Shown here: one piece after another, positions 1 to 9,929 of the stretch | How the letters are laid out: the number at the start of each line of letters is the position of its first letter | How positions within the stretch are numbered: position 1 is the stretch's first letter | Assembly (NCBI GenBank): GCA_030544215.1 | Contig: JARZZO010000003.1 | Location: forward strand, 47,350,045 to 47,414,044 | Reading direction: 5' to 3' | From: Zantedeschia hybrid cultivar | Taxonomy: Eukaryota; Streptophyta; Magnoliopsida; Alismatales; Araceae | DNA length: 64,000 bases | Position numbers and translations under genes: made by a program | The notes under the pieces: model-generated | Databases searched by the model: none | Seen by the model: only the letters and a program-made list of their open reading frames with translations | Told to the model about the DNA's origin: nothing

Positions 1-178
1 AAGTGATCAGTCTCATTAGTATGATCTCATCATAATCTGATCACCATAGCACATATTCACGGACTTCATTATGAAACGATAATTAACGCGATTTACACAT
101 AATGAATATTATGCCATTTTATTAATAATGAACGAGATTTACATTGTTAGATTGGCTTGTAGGCCACCTAAACTAACA
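1..178 (-). repeat. Copia family-A LTR, end fragment
   Basis: This is the terminal 178 bases of a family-A Copia LTR, ending in AACTAACA. It is identical by eye to 59771-59948, the end of the solo LTR at 58395-59948, and is the reverse complement of the start of the LTR at 14282. The sense direction is taken as minus, because the TATA box of this family reads in the opposite direction. It interrupts the RT region of gypsy element G1. The next five bases, gaagg, would be the target-site duplication, but its partner lies outside the window. Whether this is a solo LTR or part of a full element cannot be seen. Confidence 0.9.
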
Positions 179-181
179 GAA

Positions 182-1192
182 GGATGGTTCTTTGAGGTTG
201 TGCATCGATTATAGGCAGCTGAACCAGGTGACAATAAAGAATAAGCACCCGCTTCCTAGGATCGATGACTTGATGATCAGCTGCAGACCGCGAGGGTGTT
301 TTCCAAGATCGATCTAAGATCTGGATACTATTAGATGAGAATCAGAGACGTGGATGTTAGTAAGACGGCGTTCAGGACTCGGTATGGGCACTATGAGTTT
401 CTGGTTATGCCCTTTGGCTTAACCAATGCTCCGGCGGCTTTTATGGATCTGATGAACCGAGTCTTCAGGACCTACCTGGACCAGTTTGTGGTTGTGTTTG
501 TTGATGACATTCTGATCTATTCTTCTTCTGAGGAAGAGCACGCTGCTCATCTTCGGGCAGTGTTGCAGGTCCTGAGGGAGCACCAACTTTATGCCAAGTT
601 CAGCAAATGTGAATTTTGGCTGAACGAGGTGCACTTTCTTGGGCACGTTATTTTTGGTGAAGGTATCGCAGTAGACCTAGCGAAGATAGAGGCAGTGATG
701 GACTGGAACAGGCCGACTTCAGTGACCGAGATCAGGAGCTTTCTGGGGCTTGCCGGATATTACAGACGGTTTGTTAAGGGATTTTCTTCGATAGCGGCCC
801 CCTTGTCGAGGCTGACTCGAAAGGGAGTTCGTTTCGTGTGGACTGAGGATTGTGAGCAGAGTTTTATTGAGCTAAAAACTCGTCTCACGTCAGCCCTAGT
901 GCTGGTGCTTCCATCTGGGTCAGGTGGATTTGTGGTTTACTCGGATGCGTCCCGTCGAGGTTTGGGAGCAGTCCTTATGCAGCATGGCAGGGTAGTTGCT
1001 TACGCTTCTCGGCAGCTGAAGAGGCATGAAGAAAACTATCCTACTCATGATTTGGAGCTTGCAGCTGTGGTGTTTGCACTGAAGATCTGGAGGCATTACT
1101 TGTATGGGGAGAAATTTCCGGTTTTTACAGATCACAAGAGCCTGAAATATGTGTTCACTCAGAGAGACCTGAACCTGAGGCAGCGAAGGTAG
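182..1192 (+). pseudogene. G1 pol: reverse transcriptase end and RNase H
   Basis: The open part (335-1192) reads the second half of a gypsy reverse transcriptase with the catalytic FVDDI box, the connection domain and RNase H (YSDAS, FTDHKSL). Bases 182-334 continue RT upstream but are broken. Compared with G2 one G is missing near 271 (ttgatgatcag for ttgatggatcag), and TAT-CAG has become TAT-TAG near 330. The frame ends at TAG 1190-1192, where G2 has TGG, so a Trp-to-stop change separates RNase H from integrase. The enzyme would copy RNA into DNA and remove the RNA strand. It is a dead copy. Confidence 0.88.
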
Positions 1193-2809
1193 ATGGAGTT
1201 TATTAAAGATTATGACTTTGACCTTTCCTATCATCCGGGCAAGGCGAATGTGGTGGCAGACGCTTTGAGTCGGAAGACGGTCATGTCATACCTTATGGTT
1301 CGGGAGTGGAAATTATTTGAGCAGGTGGTGGAATCCTCCTTTAGGGTTCCACGTGAAGAAGATAGAGCAGTACTTGTCAGCTTGGCTGTGAGACCGGCTG
1401 TGTACCATGCTGTGATTGAGGCTCAGAGGGCAGATGCAGAGTTACCCCAGATTCTCCAGAAGTCTGAGGTTGAGTTGTGGGATGATGGTACCGTCAGATT
1501 CAGAGGCAGACTCTATGTTCCGACTGAGGAAGATGTACGCAGATGTGTTCTTGATGAGGCGCACCGATCGAGGTATGCAGTGCATCCCGGGACGACAAAG
1601 ATGTATCACTGTTTGAGGAGGCACTTCTGGTGGCCCGGTATGAAGAGAGATGTGGCTGAGTACGTGTCTAGATGTATGACATGTCAGCAGGTTAAAGCCG
1701 AGCATCAGAGACCTGGAGGGTTGCTGCAACCCTTGCCGATTCCTGAGTGGAAATGGGAACATGTGACGATGGACTTTGTGATGGGATTGCCCGCATCCCC
1801 TAGCAGAAGAGACGCTGTCTGGGTCATCGTTGATCGACTGACCAAGTCGGCACACTTCCTAGCCATTAGGAAGGACTGGTTGGTCGGCAAGCTGGCTAAG
1901 TTGTTTGTGGACCGGATCGTCTCTCTGCACGGGGTCCCTTTGTCCATTGTATCAGATCGAGATCCGAGGTTCACTTCCAGATTCTGGAAGAGCTTTCAGC
2001 AGGCGTTAGGGACTCAGTTGGCTTTCAGCTCGGCCTATCATCCCGAGACTGACGGGCAGTCGGAGAGGACTATTCAGACCTTGGAGGATATGCTCAGGGC
2101 GTGTTGCCTAGATTGGGGAGGTTCGTGGGAACAACACTTGTCCACTGTGGAATTTGCCTACAACAACAGCTATCATTCTAGCATCGGCATGGCGCCTTAT
2201 GAGGCTTTGTATGGGCGGCCGTGTCGATCACCGGTGTGTTGGACTGAGATCGGTGAGAGGCAGATTGCAGGACCTGAGTTGGTACAGCAGTGTGCTGAGG
2301 TCGCCAGGACAGTTCAGCAGAGGTTAACCACAGCCCAGAGTAGACGGAAGAGTTATGCCGACATCCGACGGAGACCACTTGAGTTTGAGGTTGGGGACCA
2401 CGTGTTTCTCCGAGTCTCACCCTCCAAGGGTGTGATGAGATTCGGGAAGCGAGGCAAGCTGAGTCCGCGTTATATTGGACCTTTTCCCATTCTTGCTCGA
2501 ATCGGGGAAACCGCGTATCAGTTGGCCTTGCCGCCCAATCTGGCAGGAGTGCACGATGTGTTCCATGTGTCCTTGTTGAGGAAGTATGTTCAGGATCCGT
2601 CCCATGTGTTGGACTTTTCAGAGTTGGAGGTCGCTGAGGACCTGTCATTTCCGGAGTACCCGGTTCGTATTGAGGATCGTAGAGAGCAGGTCTTGCGGAA
2701 CAAGGTTGTACCGCTGATTAAAGTGATTTGGCAGTACCGCTCCGGAGGTGAGGCAACCTGGGAGCGAGAGGACGAGATGCGGGAGCAGTTCCCTTACCTC
2801 TTCTCGTGA
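1193..2809 (+). pseudogene. G1 pol: integrase with GPY/F and chromodomain-like tail
   Basis: The frame continues directly after the TAG at 1190 and stays open to TGA at 2807-2809. Order: an HHCC zinc module (HPGTTKMYHCLRR, then CMTC), the catalytic core with D in TMDFVMG, D in SDRDPRF and E in DGQSERT, a GPY/F module (PRYIGPFPIL), and a C-terminal chromodomain-like segment (VIWQYRSGGEATWE). This tail is typical of Tekay/Del chromoviruses and is known to steer insertion into heterochromatin. The catalytic residues look intact. The only defect seen here is the loss of the upstream frame, so without RT this domain could not be made as part of a polyprotein. Confidence 0.9.
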
Positions 2810-2884
2810 GTTTTATTGTAAACTTGTATCATTGTTTTGACCTTGTTGAATTCCAGCAGTCAATTTCGAGGACGAAATTTCTTT

Positions 2885-2897
2885 AAGGGGGGGAGAA
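2885..2897 (+). other. G1 polypurine tract
   Basis: AAGGGGGGGAGAA lies immediately before the 3' LTR start TGTAAGG. It is the expected primer for plus-strand DNA synthesis. The same tract stands at 45895-45907 in G2. Confidence 0.9.
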
Positions 2898-3013
2898 TGT
2901 AAGGATCGAGACTTTCGGATCCGGTTTTCGGGTCAGATCCTGTTGTTCTAATCCTTGTGGGGGGCGGAAGTTCTGAGTTGAACCGCGTCAGGACCTAGAG
3001 ACGCGTTTTAAAC

Positions 3014-3273
3014 GGCGTCCACCTTGGCAGACGCGTTTCAGGTGCTGCCACGTGGGTGCCGCGGGGGTTGGCCTTGGGCCGCGTGGGTACGGCCCTGTCA
3101 GGTCGACTGAACGGCGTCTGCGAAGGTCAACGCCATTCAGACTGCGACTCTGGGTGTGTCAGAGTACGGCCCTGACAAGTTGTCTGAATGGCGTCTGCGT
3201 AGGACGACGCGTTTCAGAATCTTGTCAGAGCGGCCGTCTTGTCACCTGATAGGCGTCTGTAGATGTCGACGCG
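3014..3273. repeat. Spaced palindrome cluster 1 in G1 LTR (4 units)
   Basis: There are four units of GGCGTC-N10-GACGCG or close variants, with left half-sites at 3014, 3113, 3190 and 3252 and right half-sites at 3030, 3129, 3206 and 3268. The gap is exactly 10 bases in each case while its sequence differs. Outer arms extend the inverted symmetry (CTGAA on the left, TTCAG on the right). The cluster lies upstream of the CT-rich leader. Function unknown. Confidence 0.85.
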
Positions 3274-3821
3274 TTTTAGCCAGTTCCTGGTTACCCCCGC
3301 GAGCCCTCCTTCTTTCCCTCATTTTCTCCTACTCTCCTTCTCTTCTCTTCCTCCGGCGACCGGCGGCGACCACCTCCTCCTCCCTCTTTTCCTCCCACCT
3401 TTTCGCCTCTCCCTCCACTCCATCCTCTACCTAACTCATACCACTACCACCTCCACTTCCACTGCAGAGTTCTACTCTCCGGACGGCGGCCGACGTCACG
3501 GAGGAGCAAGGACGACCACGGCGGTACCGGCGGCGGCGTGGGGCGAGAAGGGTGAACGGCGTGGAGCTTGGTGGAGTTCGAGTATCCGGTAGGGTGACGT
3601 TCCCCGTAGCATTGTGTTTAAATCATGTTTTCCTCGATATGCATGTGGTAGATCTTCGGTTTTGGGGGTTAGAATGAGCATGTTTAGGTTCTCTATGGGG
3701 GTGTTTGCCTATGAATTGTCTTGCTCTTCGTTTCCCCTCCAGTTTGAATGATTTTTGGGGTTATTTGGGGTTGGATAGGGAGCCCTCGGGTTTAGGGCGT
3801 TCCTGGTTCCTGGGGCTGAAA

Positions 3822-4175
3822 GACGTCGTGCATGGACGACGCCTTTTTGAAGGGCGTCGGGCCATCACGACGCCTTTTAGACAGGAATCGACTGACAGGC
3901 ACACTGTCAGGTCGGGGATTCTGTGGCTAAATGGCGTCATGGGTAAACGACGCATTTTTGAATGGCGTCAGGCGTCCATGACGCGTTTTAACCACAGAAA
4001 TCCCCTGAATAAAGTTCTTGGAAATTCCGGATTTTCGTGTTAAATGGCGTCTGGGGATGTCGACGCCTTTTAAAAGACGACTGCCGGTGTCGACGCCTTT
4101 TAAGGCCAGAATCTGAAGACTGATTTATATAAACCTGTACTTAGAGCTTGAATGGCGTCGACCTTGGTCGACGCG
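3822..4175. repeat. Spaced palindrome cluster 2 in G1 LTR (7 units)
   Basis: There are seven units of the same form, with left half-sites at 3822, 3853, 3933, 3964, 4046, 4076 and 4154, each followed after exactly 10 bases by GACGC. Pairs sit at a pitch of 30-31 bases (3822/3853, 3933/3964, 4046/4076). The cluster lies downstream of the CT-rich leader, so the clusters flank the presumed transcription start. Confidence 0.85.
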
Positions 4176-5225
4176 ATTCAAGACAGAATCTCACTAATGC
4201 ATGCCAGTAAAACGTGTTCATACTGTTAGATAGTTGGTTAGCACATGTTTTAGTACACCCGATAGAGATGGATTCCTCATGATCGGATGGTTCTATGTGT
4301 GTTATGCGATCGCGGGCTTTTCACGTGACCGGATCGCACTGTGTTGGGTTTTTCAGTTACTGTGGACCTGGAGTGACATTGTAGCACTTTATCACCCTGT
4401 GCTGGTGGGGGCGTGAGCACAGCGCCGGTGGGGGCGTGGGCGGGGTGACGCCTAGTGAGAGAGGGTCACCTGGTGAACCCCGGGGTCAGTTAGTACCGGT
4501 GTCGGAGTGGTACATTCGGAGAGTCACTCATGCTGGGGGAAGGGGTAGTCACCTGAGCCAGTTGGGCCGGAGTAGCGAGCGTGCTATCCGAGGGGCTACT
4601 CCTTGGTCTCAGCGGGTCGAGGTTTTCCCCACCGTTGTTTGCACGGTCGGCGAGTTCTATCGAAATGACGGTTGTAGATTTTCTAACGGCTGGTTTAGAA
4701 TGTGCATGATTATTATAACTGCGATTGCATGTATTCTCACGTAGAGAATTAGGAATTGTACCTGCCACTACACTTGTGACTTCACCGTTAGTTGTACTTT
4801 ACACTTGTGGGTGTGTGCGTGGGCAGTGGGGATCGAAGGATCCCTACTGAGTCTTGTTCTTGAGACTCACCCCTGCGGTTTTCAGGTGAGGACTCCCAGC
4901 AGACTTAGAGCGGCGTGTGCGGCCGTGCGTTGTGCTTCTTCGGCAGTTGTTCCGTGATATGCCCCGATGTAGTTGTCATTTATTTTCTGGCCTGTATGTT
5001 TAATTATTTCCTTTCAGTTGGAGTATGTAATTATTTGCTGTAATCGAGTCGCATTGTAATAATTTTAATTTCCTGCACTTTCATTTCAATTCAATGCGAT
5101 GTGAATGTTTAGCTTAGTTTATTATTTATTTCCCAGACTTACTAGATCCTGGTTTGGTCCCAAATTAATGATTCGGTACCCATTTAGTAATCGGATCCCC
5201 GATTATAGGGTGGCGGGTCGTTACA

Positions 5226-5504
5226 ATATGAGCTGAAGTAACCTATACTAGTCTATCTGGATGTTCGATGTCCTATCTCAAACATCCTATGACTAGGAAC
5301 AATTAAGAACATGTGTTTATAAGTCTTCGGTCCCGTAATTATGATCTCATCATAATCCGAAGACTATTGCACATGTTCATGGACTTCATCGTGATACGAT
5401 AAACACAGATCGAATTAATTACACATAATGAATTATTGCCATTTATTAATAATCTGAATATGTACGCAGTATCGGATTGGCTTTGAGACCATCTAATACT
5501 AACA
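5226..5504 (-). repeat. C1 3' LTR, fragment
   Basis: It matches 12958-13236 with four differences. In element sense it starts TGTTAGTATTAG. The remainder of this LTR lies beyond G1, outside the window. Confidence 0.92.
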
Positions 5505-5516
5505 ATCTCCCACTTG
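5505..5516 (-). other. C1 polypurine tract
   Basis: In element sense AAGTGGGAGAT directly precedes the LTR start TGTTAG. The same purine run is present in C2 (50081-50091). Confidence 0.85.
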
Positions 5517-5518
5517 GG

Positions 5519-7350
5519 CTAAGGCCAATCACTTTTATACAGAATACCCATATTCTCTAAGTGACGCTCAAAAACATTTTGAGACAAAGGCTTTGTAAGT
5601 GGATCTGCTATGTTGTCGGCTGAGAGAACTCTTTCCACCACGACATCTCCTCGAGCTATAATCTCTCTGATCAGATGAAAGCGCCGCAGAATGTGCTTCG
5701 ACTTCTGATGAGACCTCGGCTCTTTCGCTTGAGCAATCGCCCCATTGTTGTCACACAGCAGTGGGACGGGACTAGATATGCTTTCCACCACACCAAGATC
5801 GCCGATGAATTTCTTCATCCATACAACTTCCTTGGCGGCTTCAGCAGCAACAATATACTCGGCTTCTGTTGTCGAATCAGCAGTGGTTTCCTGCTTGGAA
5901 CTTTTCCAGCTCACTACTCCCCCGTTGAGTGTGAAAATAAAACCTGATGTTGACTTGCTGTCATCAGGATCAGACTGAAAACTCGAGTCAGTGTATCCTT
6001 GCAGCTTTAAGTCTCCTCCTCCATAGACTAGAAATAAATCCTTAGTCCTTCTCAAGTACTTAAGGATGCATTTCACAGCCTTCCAGTGTTCATCACCTGG
6101 ATCTGCCTGATGTCTGCTCGTAACACTTAAAGCATATGCTACATCAGGTATGGTACATAGCATGGCATACATGATGGACCCTATGGCAGAAGCATAGGGG
6201 ACTTTATCTATCACTGCCCTCTCTTCAGGTGTCTTGGGAGACTGACCTTTAGAGAGTGAAATTTCATGTCTCATCGGTATGAGACCTCTCTTGGAATTTT
6301 CCATGCCCAACCTTTTGACAATGGTTTCTATGTACATGGATTGGGTTAAAGCCATCATCTTCTTTGATCTATCTCTATAGATCCGTATTCCTAATACGTA
6401 AGATGCTTCTCCCAAATCCTTTATGGAGAAGTTCTTTGACAGCCATATCTTTACTGATGACATCATTCCTACATCATTCCCAATGAGTAGGATGTCGTCA
6501 ACGTAAAGAACCAGAAATGTGATTGCGCTCCCACTGTTTTTCTTGTATACACAGGGCTCATCTTCATTTTTAATGAAGCTATAAGATTTGATCGCCTCAT
6601 CAAATCTTATGTTCCAGCTTCGGGATGCTTGCTTCAGTCCATAAATGGACCTCTGCAACTTGCATACCATGTCTGGAGATTCTTTGGATGTGAATCCTTC
6701 TGGTTGTATCATATACACCTCCTCCTCAAGGTTTCCATTGAGGAAGGCAGTCTTCACATCCATCTGCCAGATTTCATAATCATAGTAGGCAGCAATGGCA
6801 AGAAGAATTCTGATGGACTTAATCATAGCAACGGGTGAAAAGGTTTCGTCATAGTCAACACCTTGTCTTTGACGATAGCCTTTTGCCACTAATCTTGCCT
6901 TATAAGTCTCAATACGTCCATCTGCATCGATCTTTCTTTTAAAGATCCATTTGCAGCCGATAGGTACTATACCATCGGGTAAATCCACCAAGTTCCAAAC
7001 TTGGTTGATGTACATGGACTGTATTTCAGAATTCATGGCTTCCCGCCATTTCCCGGCCTCTGAACTTTCAATGGCCTCCTGGTAAGTCTTGGGATCATCA
7101 TCCTCATTATAGAATATCCTTGAACCATTAATATGTCCCACATATCTTTCTGGTGGTTTAGGTACTCTTTCAGACCTACGAGGTTCCTGTGTATCATTTT
7201 GAACAGGTTCAGAAACTGACGGTTCATCTGATGAACCATTTCCAGTTTGTGGGTGTGGAACTTCTTCTAGAATTACTTTACTCCCACTGTCCTTCTGGAG
7301 AATATAATCTTCTTCCAGAAAGATAGCTCTCCTGGCCACAAACACTTTTG
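5519..7350 (-). pseudogene. C1 pol: reverse transcriptase and RNase H
   Basis: This is the Copia RT: the WIFKRK and AYYDYEIWQMDVKTAFLNG block, the catalytic YVDDI box, then RNase H with STTEAEYIVAAEAAKE and DNNGAIAQAKEPRS, ending in a stop just before the polypurine tract. It is open for about 610 codons. The frame is out of register with integrase upstream, with the shift near 7330-7350 (the integrase frame reads GEQKCLWPG where this frame reads KVFVARRAIFLEED). Catalytic residues look preserved, so the frameshifts, not active-site loss, are what disables it. Confidence 0.9.
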
Positions 7351-8369
7351 TTCGCCAGGATGATAAAAGTAATATCCATAAGTTTCCTTTGGATATCCCA
7401 CAAATCTGCATTTGTCAGTTCTGGATTCCAGCTTATCTGCGTCATGTCTTTTAACATGAGCAGGACATCCCCAGACTTTAACATGTTTAAGGTCTGGTTT
7501 CCTTCCATTCCATATCTCATATGGAGTGGTCTCAACAGATTTGCTGGGTACCTTATTCAGGATATACATAGCCGAGCTAAGTGCATATCCCCATAAGGAC
7601 ACTGGTAATTTGGACATGCTCATCATGGATCGCACCATTTCCATTAATGTGCGATTTCTCCTTTCTGATACACCATTCATCTGAGGTGTAAGCTGAGAAA
7701 GGATACCATTATCCTTTAAGTATTTAATGAACTCAGTACTCAAGTATTCACCACCTCGATCAGATCGGATGGTTTTTATACTCTTTCCTGTTTGTTTGTC
7801 TACTTCATTCTTAAATTCTTTGAATTTCTCAAAGGCTTCAGATTTATACTTCAATAAGTATATATATCCAAACCTTGAGTAATCATCAGTGAATGTAATG
7901 AAGTATGAGAAACCACCAATGGCTTGGGTTGACATAGGACCACATACATCTGAATGTATGAGTTCTAATATGCCTTTGGCTCGTTCTCCAGTTCCACTAA
8001 ATGGAGACTTAGCCATTTTACCCATTAAACATGACTCACAGGTTGCATATGATTCATAATCAAATGGATCCAAATATCCATCTTTATGCAACCTTTGGAG
8101 TCTGTTTTTACCAATGTGTCCAAGCCTACAATGCCACAAGTAGGCTTTGTTCATTTCATACTTACTTCTTTTAATTGAAGAACCGATATGTAAATTATCA
8201 TGAGACATATTCAATAGATACAAACCATTGGATAAAATAGCAGAAGCTATTAATTTATTTCTGAAATAAATTGAACAACTATTGTTCCCAAAATTTAAAT
8301 TGTATCCAATTCTATCTAAACATGAAATAGAAATGATGTTCCTTATTATGCTAGGTACATAATAAAATC
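7330..8369 (-). pseudogene. C1 pol: GAG-pre-integrase and integrase
   Basis: Reads the pre-integrase zinc module (HCRLGH, CESCLMGK), then the core with D in HSDVCGP, D in IRSDRGGEY and E in NGVSERRN. Compared with C2 about five residues are missing just before the Glu (LTPQMNG for WTPPYTPQLNG). It is separated from gag-PR by a one-base frameshift near 8370 and from RT by another near 7340. It would insert element DNA into the genome if repaired. Confidence 0.88.
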
Positions 8370-9431
8370 ATCTAATAAAAATGTGTCTCCGGATGGTAGC
8401 TTGAGCTTCACTGTCCCCACAGCGATCGCCGCAACTCTTGCGCCGTTACCTAGTCTCAGCTCCACCTCGCCGGTTCTCAGCTTACGTCTTCTTGTCAGTT
8501 CCTGCACAGAATTGCAGATATGAGATACACATCCAGTATCTAATACCCATGATGTACAATCTCTTATTGACAAGTTTACATCTATCATATAGATACCTGA
8601 AGCGTCTTGCTGCTTCACAGTTCCTTGAGCCTTGTCCTTGAGGTATTCCTTGCAATTCCTCTTCCAATGCCCTTTCTGGTGACAGTAGAAGCAATCACCT
8701 TTCTCAGCACTTTTACCCTTGTCTTTCTTGACAACCTTTGCCTTTCTCTGAACCTTGTTCTTATTCTTTTGAAAAGCTTGGACTGCAAGTCTTTTTCTGT
8801 TGGTCTTACCAACCATTAGGACTTGGGGTTTATCCTTCACAAGGTTCCCCTCAGCAGTCTTTAACATGTTCAGCAGTTCGGCTAAGGTGGCCTGGATCTT
8901 GTTCATGTTGAAATTGACGATGAACTGAGCATATGAAGGTGGAAGTGAAGACAACACAAGGTCTGTGTGCATCTCCTTGGGAAGTGTAATCCCAAGAGCA
9001 TCCAGCCTCTCTACCCACTCAATCATCTTCAGCACGTGATTCTGTACTGAGGTTCCCTCTACCATCTGAGCCTTGAACAGATTCTTCGATATCTCATATC
9101 GTTCGATTCTGCTCTGCTCACCAAAGAGCTCCTTCAAATGGAGCATGATGGATCTAGCATCCATCTCTTCATGTTGCCTCTGCAACTCATTGCTCATAGA
9201 GGCTAACATATAGCATTGGGCCATGGTGGAATCCTCCTTCCATTTTTCATACGCTATCATTTCCTCCTCTGGAGCATCTAATGTTGGTTCATCAGGAGGT
9301 TCAGTATCCAAGACGTAGGCAATCTGCTCAGACCTGAGGACTATCTTAAGGTTTCTGAGCCAGTCTGAGTAATTGGTGCCTGTCAAACGGTTGGCATCAA
9401 GTATGCCTCTCAACGGGTTATGGTGCGACAT
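8346..9431 (-). pseudogene. C1 gag and protease
   Basis: ATG at 9431, beginning MSHHNPLRGILDANRL. The N-terminal two thirds is a Copia Gag of the UBN2 type, followed by basic residues and an intact CCHC knuckle (CFYCHQKGHWKRNC). Then comes the protease with DTGCVSHIC and its flap region. The frame ends early at LDDFIMYLA because one base has been lost near 8370; C2 continues as CYYVPTIIRN at this point. The ATG is preceded by a good splice acceptor exactly 6 nt upstream in the same phase, so the true N-terminus may be encoded in the LTR (see 11798-11977). Confidence 0.9.
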
Positions 9432-9519
9432 TCTCGCCTACAGGAGATAATCAATCGATAATTAGCAGATATTCAGATTAACTAAAACAAGATATGGTCT
9501 TTTATTATCTAGTTTTACT

Positions 9520-9591
9520 CCCACTAATTTTCGACGGACTGTATAACCTTCAGATATACAGAACGGGAGACGCCGACTGTCTCTTAGTGGG
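9520..9591 (-). ncRNA. C1 leader three-way-junction RNA
   Basis: A closing stem (CCCACTA 9520-9526 with TAGTGGG 9585-9591) encloses two hairpins: CTGTATA 9539-9545 with TATACAG 9555-9561, and GAGAC 9567-9571 with GTCTC 9579-9583. The same shape, with base-pair changes, occurs at 54088-54159 and 60566-60637. It lies about 90 nt upstream of gag, where packaging or dimerisation signals are expected in retroelements. Function is inferred. Confidence 0.65.
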
Positions 9592-9612
9592 GATCAGAAT
9601 CTCCAAGCATCA

Positions 9613-9929
9613 CAGTATGACCTCGGGTAAACACATAGTATCATACTGCTATCTCAGAGCAATCATCTCATGATAATTGCAACTCCTTGCAATATCCGAT
9701 CGTACTTCGGCTCCCAAGTTTAATGGTCCCGGGTAAACACAGTAGACCATTATCCCCGGTCTAAGCTTTACCATCAATACGTGACAGAGTAAAGTAGAAA
9801 CATAGTTCTCGGGTAAACGCGTGGATGACTATATCGTTCCTCTACTCTTATCCAAAGGCATCTAATGCCATGATCAACAGTCCTTCATCAGTTAATGGCA
9901 GACCTCGGGTAAACACATAGTATCTGCCA
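9613..9929 (-). ncRNA. C1 leader hairpins with a shared loop (4)
   Basis: There are four hairpins whose stems differ but whose loops are nearly the same. Stems: CAGTATGA/TCATACTG (9613-9648), TAATGGTC/GACCATTA (9721-9752), ATAGT/ACTAT (9802-9832) and TGGCAGA/TCTGCCA (9896-9929). The loop, plus-strand form, is CCTCGGGTAAACACATAGTA in hairpins 1 and 4, a shorter version in hairpin 2, and a variant in hairpin 3. Three of the four stems are perfect 7-8 bp helices. C2 and C3 have the same arrangement with their own loop. Confidence 0.7.

Larger units (their letters stand above)
179..5225 (+). mobile_element. G1: Ty3/gypsy chromovirus (Tekay/Del-like), 3' part
   Basis: This is the right part of a Tekay/Del-type gypsy element: the end of RT, RNase H, integrase with a chromodomain-like tail, polypurine tract and 3' LTR. 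The left half is cut off by the family-A LTR and the window edge. On the right it ends at 5225 inside the 3' LTR of Copia C1; the intact C1 LTR at 12958 onward shows the pre-insertion sequence, so the target duplication was probably atatg. It is a close relative of G2 (37162-48350), whose coding order is the same. It is not autonomous: pol has a frameshift and two nonsense codons. Confidence 0.92.
2898..5225 (+). repeat. G1 3' LTR
   Basis: This LTR of 2328 bp starts TGTAAGG and ends GTTACA. It aligns through its length with the G2 LTRs but lacks their 79-bp internal duplication. It contains a CT-rich stretch (about 3300-3460) likely to be leader, and eleven spaced palindromes (listed separately). 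ORFs inside it, such as 3263-3592, are low-complexity and not considered genes. It ends exactly where Copia C1 LTR sequence resumes. Confidence 0.93.

Noticed and set aside
3263..3592. Ser/Leu/Thr-rich ORF in the G1 LTR (also at 37395 and 46131).
   Set aside because: It is a reading of the CT-rich leader, without domain, and the frame is not kept between the G1 and G2 LTRs.
3822..4097. Regular palindromic repeats with differing spacers resemble a CRISPR array.
   Set aside because: The spacers are 10 bases, the repeats are imperfect and irregularly placed, and the sequence is a plant LTR with no cas genes.
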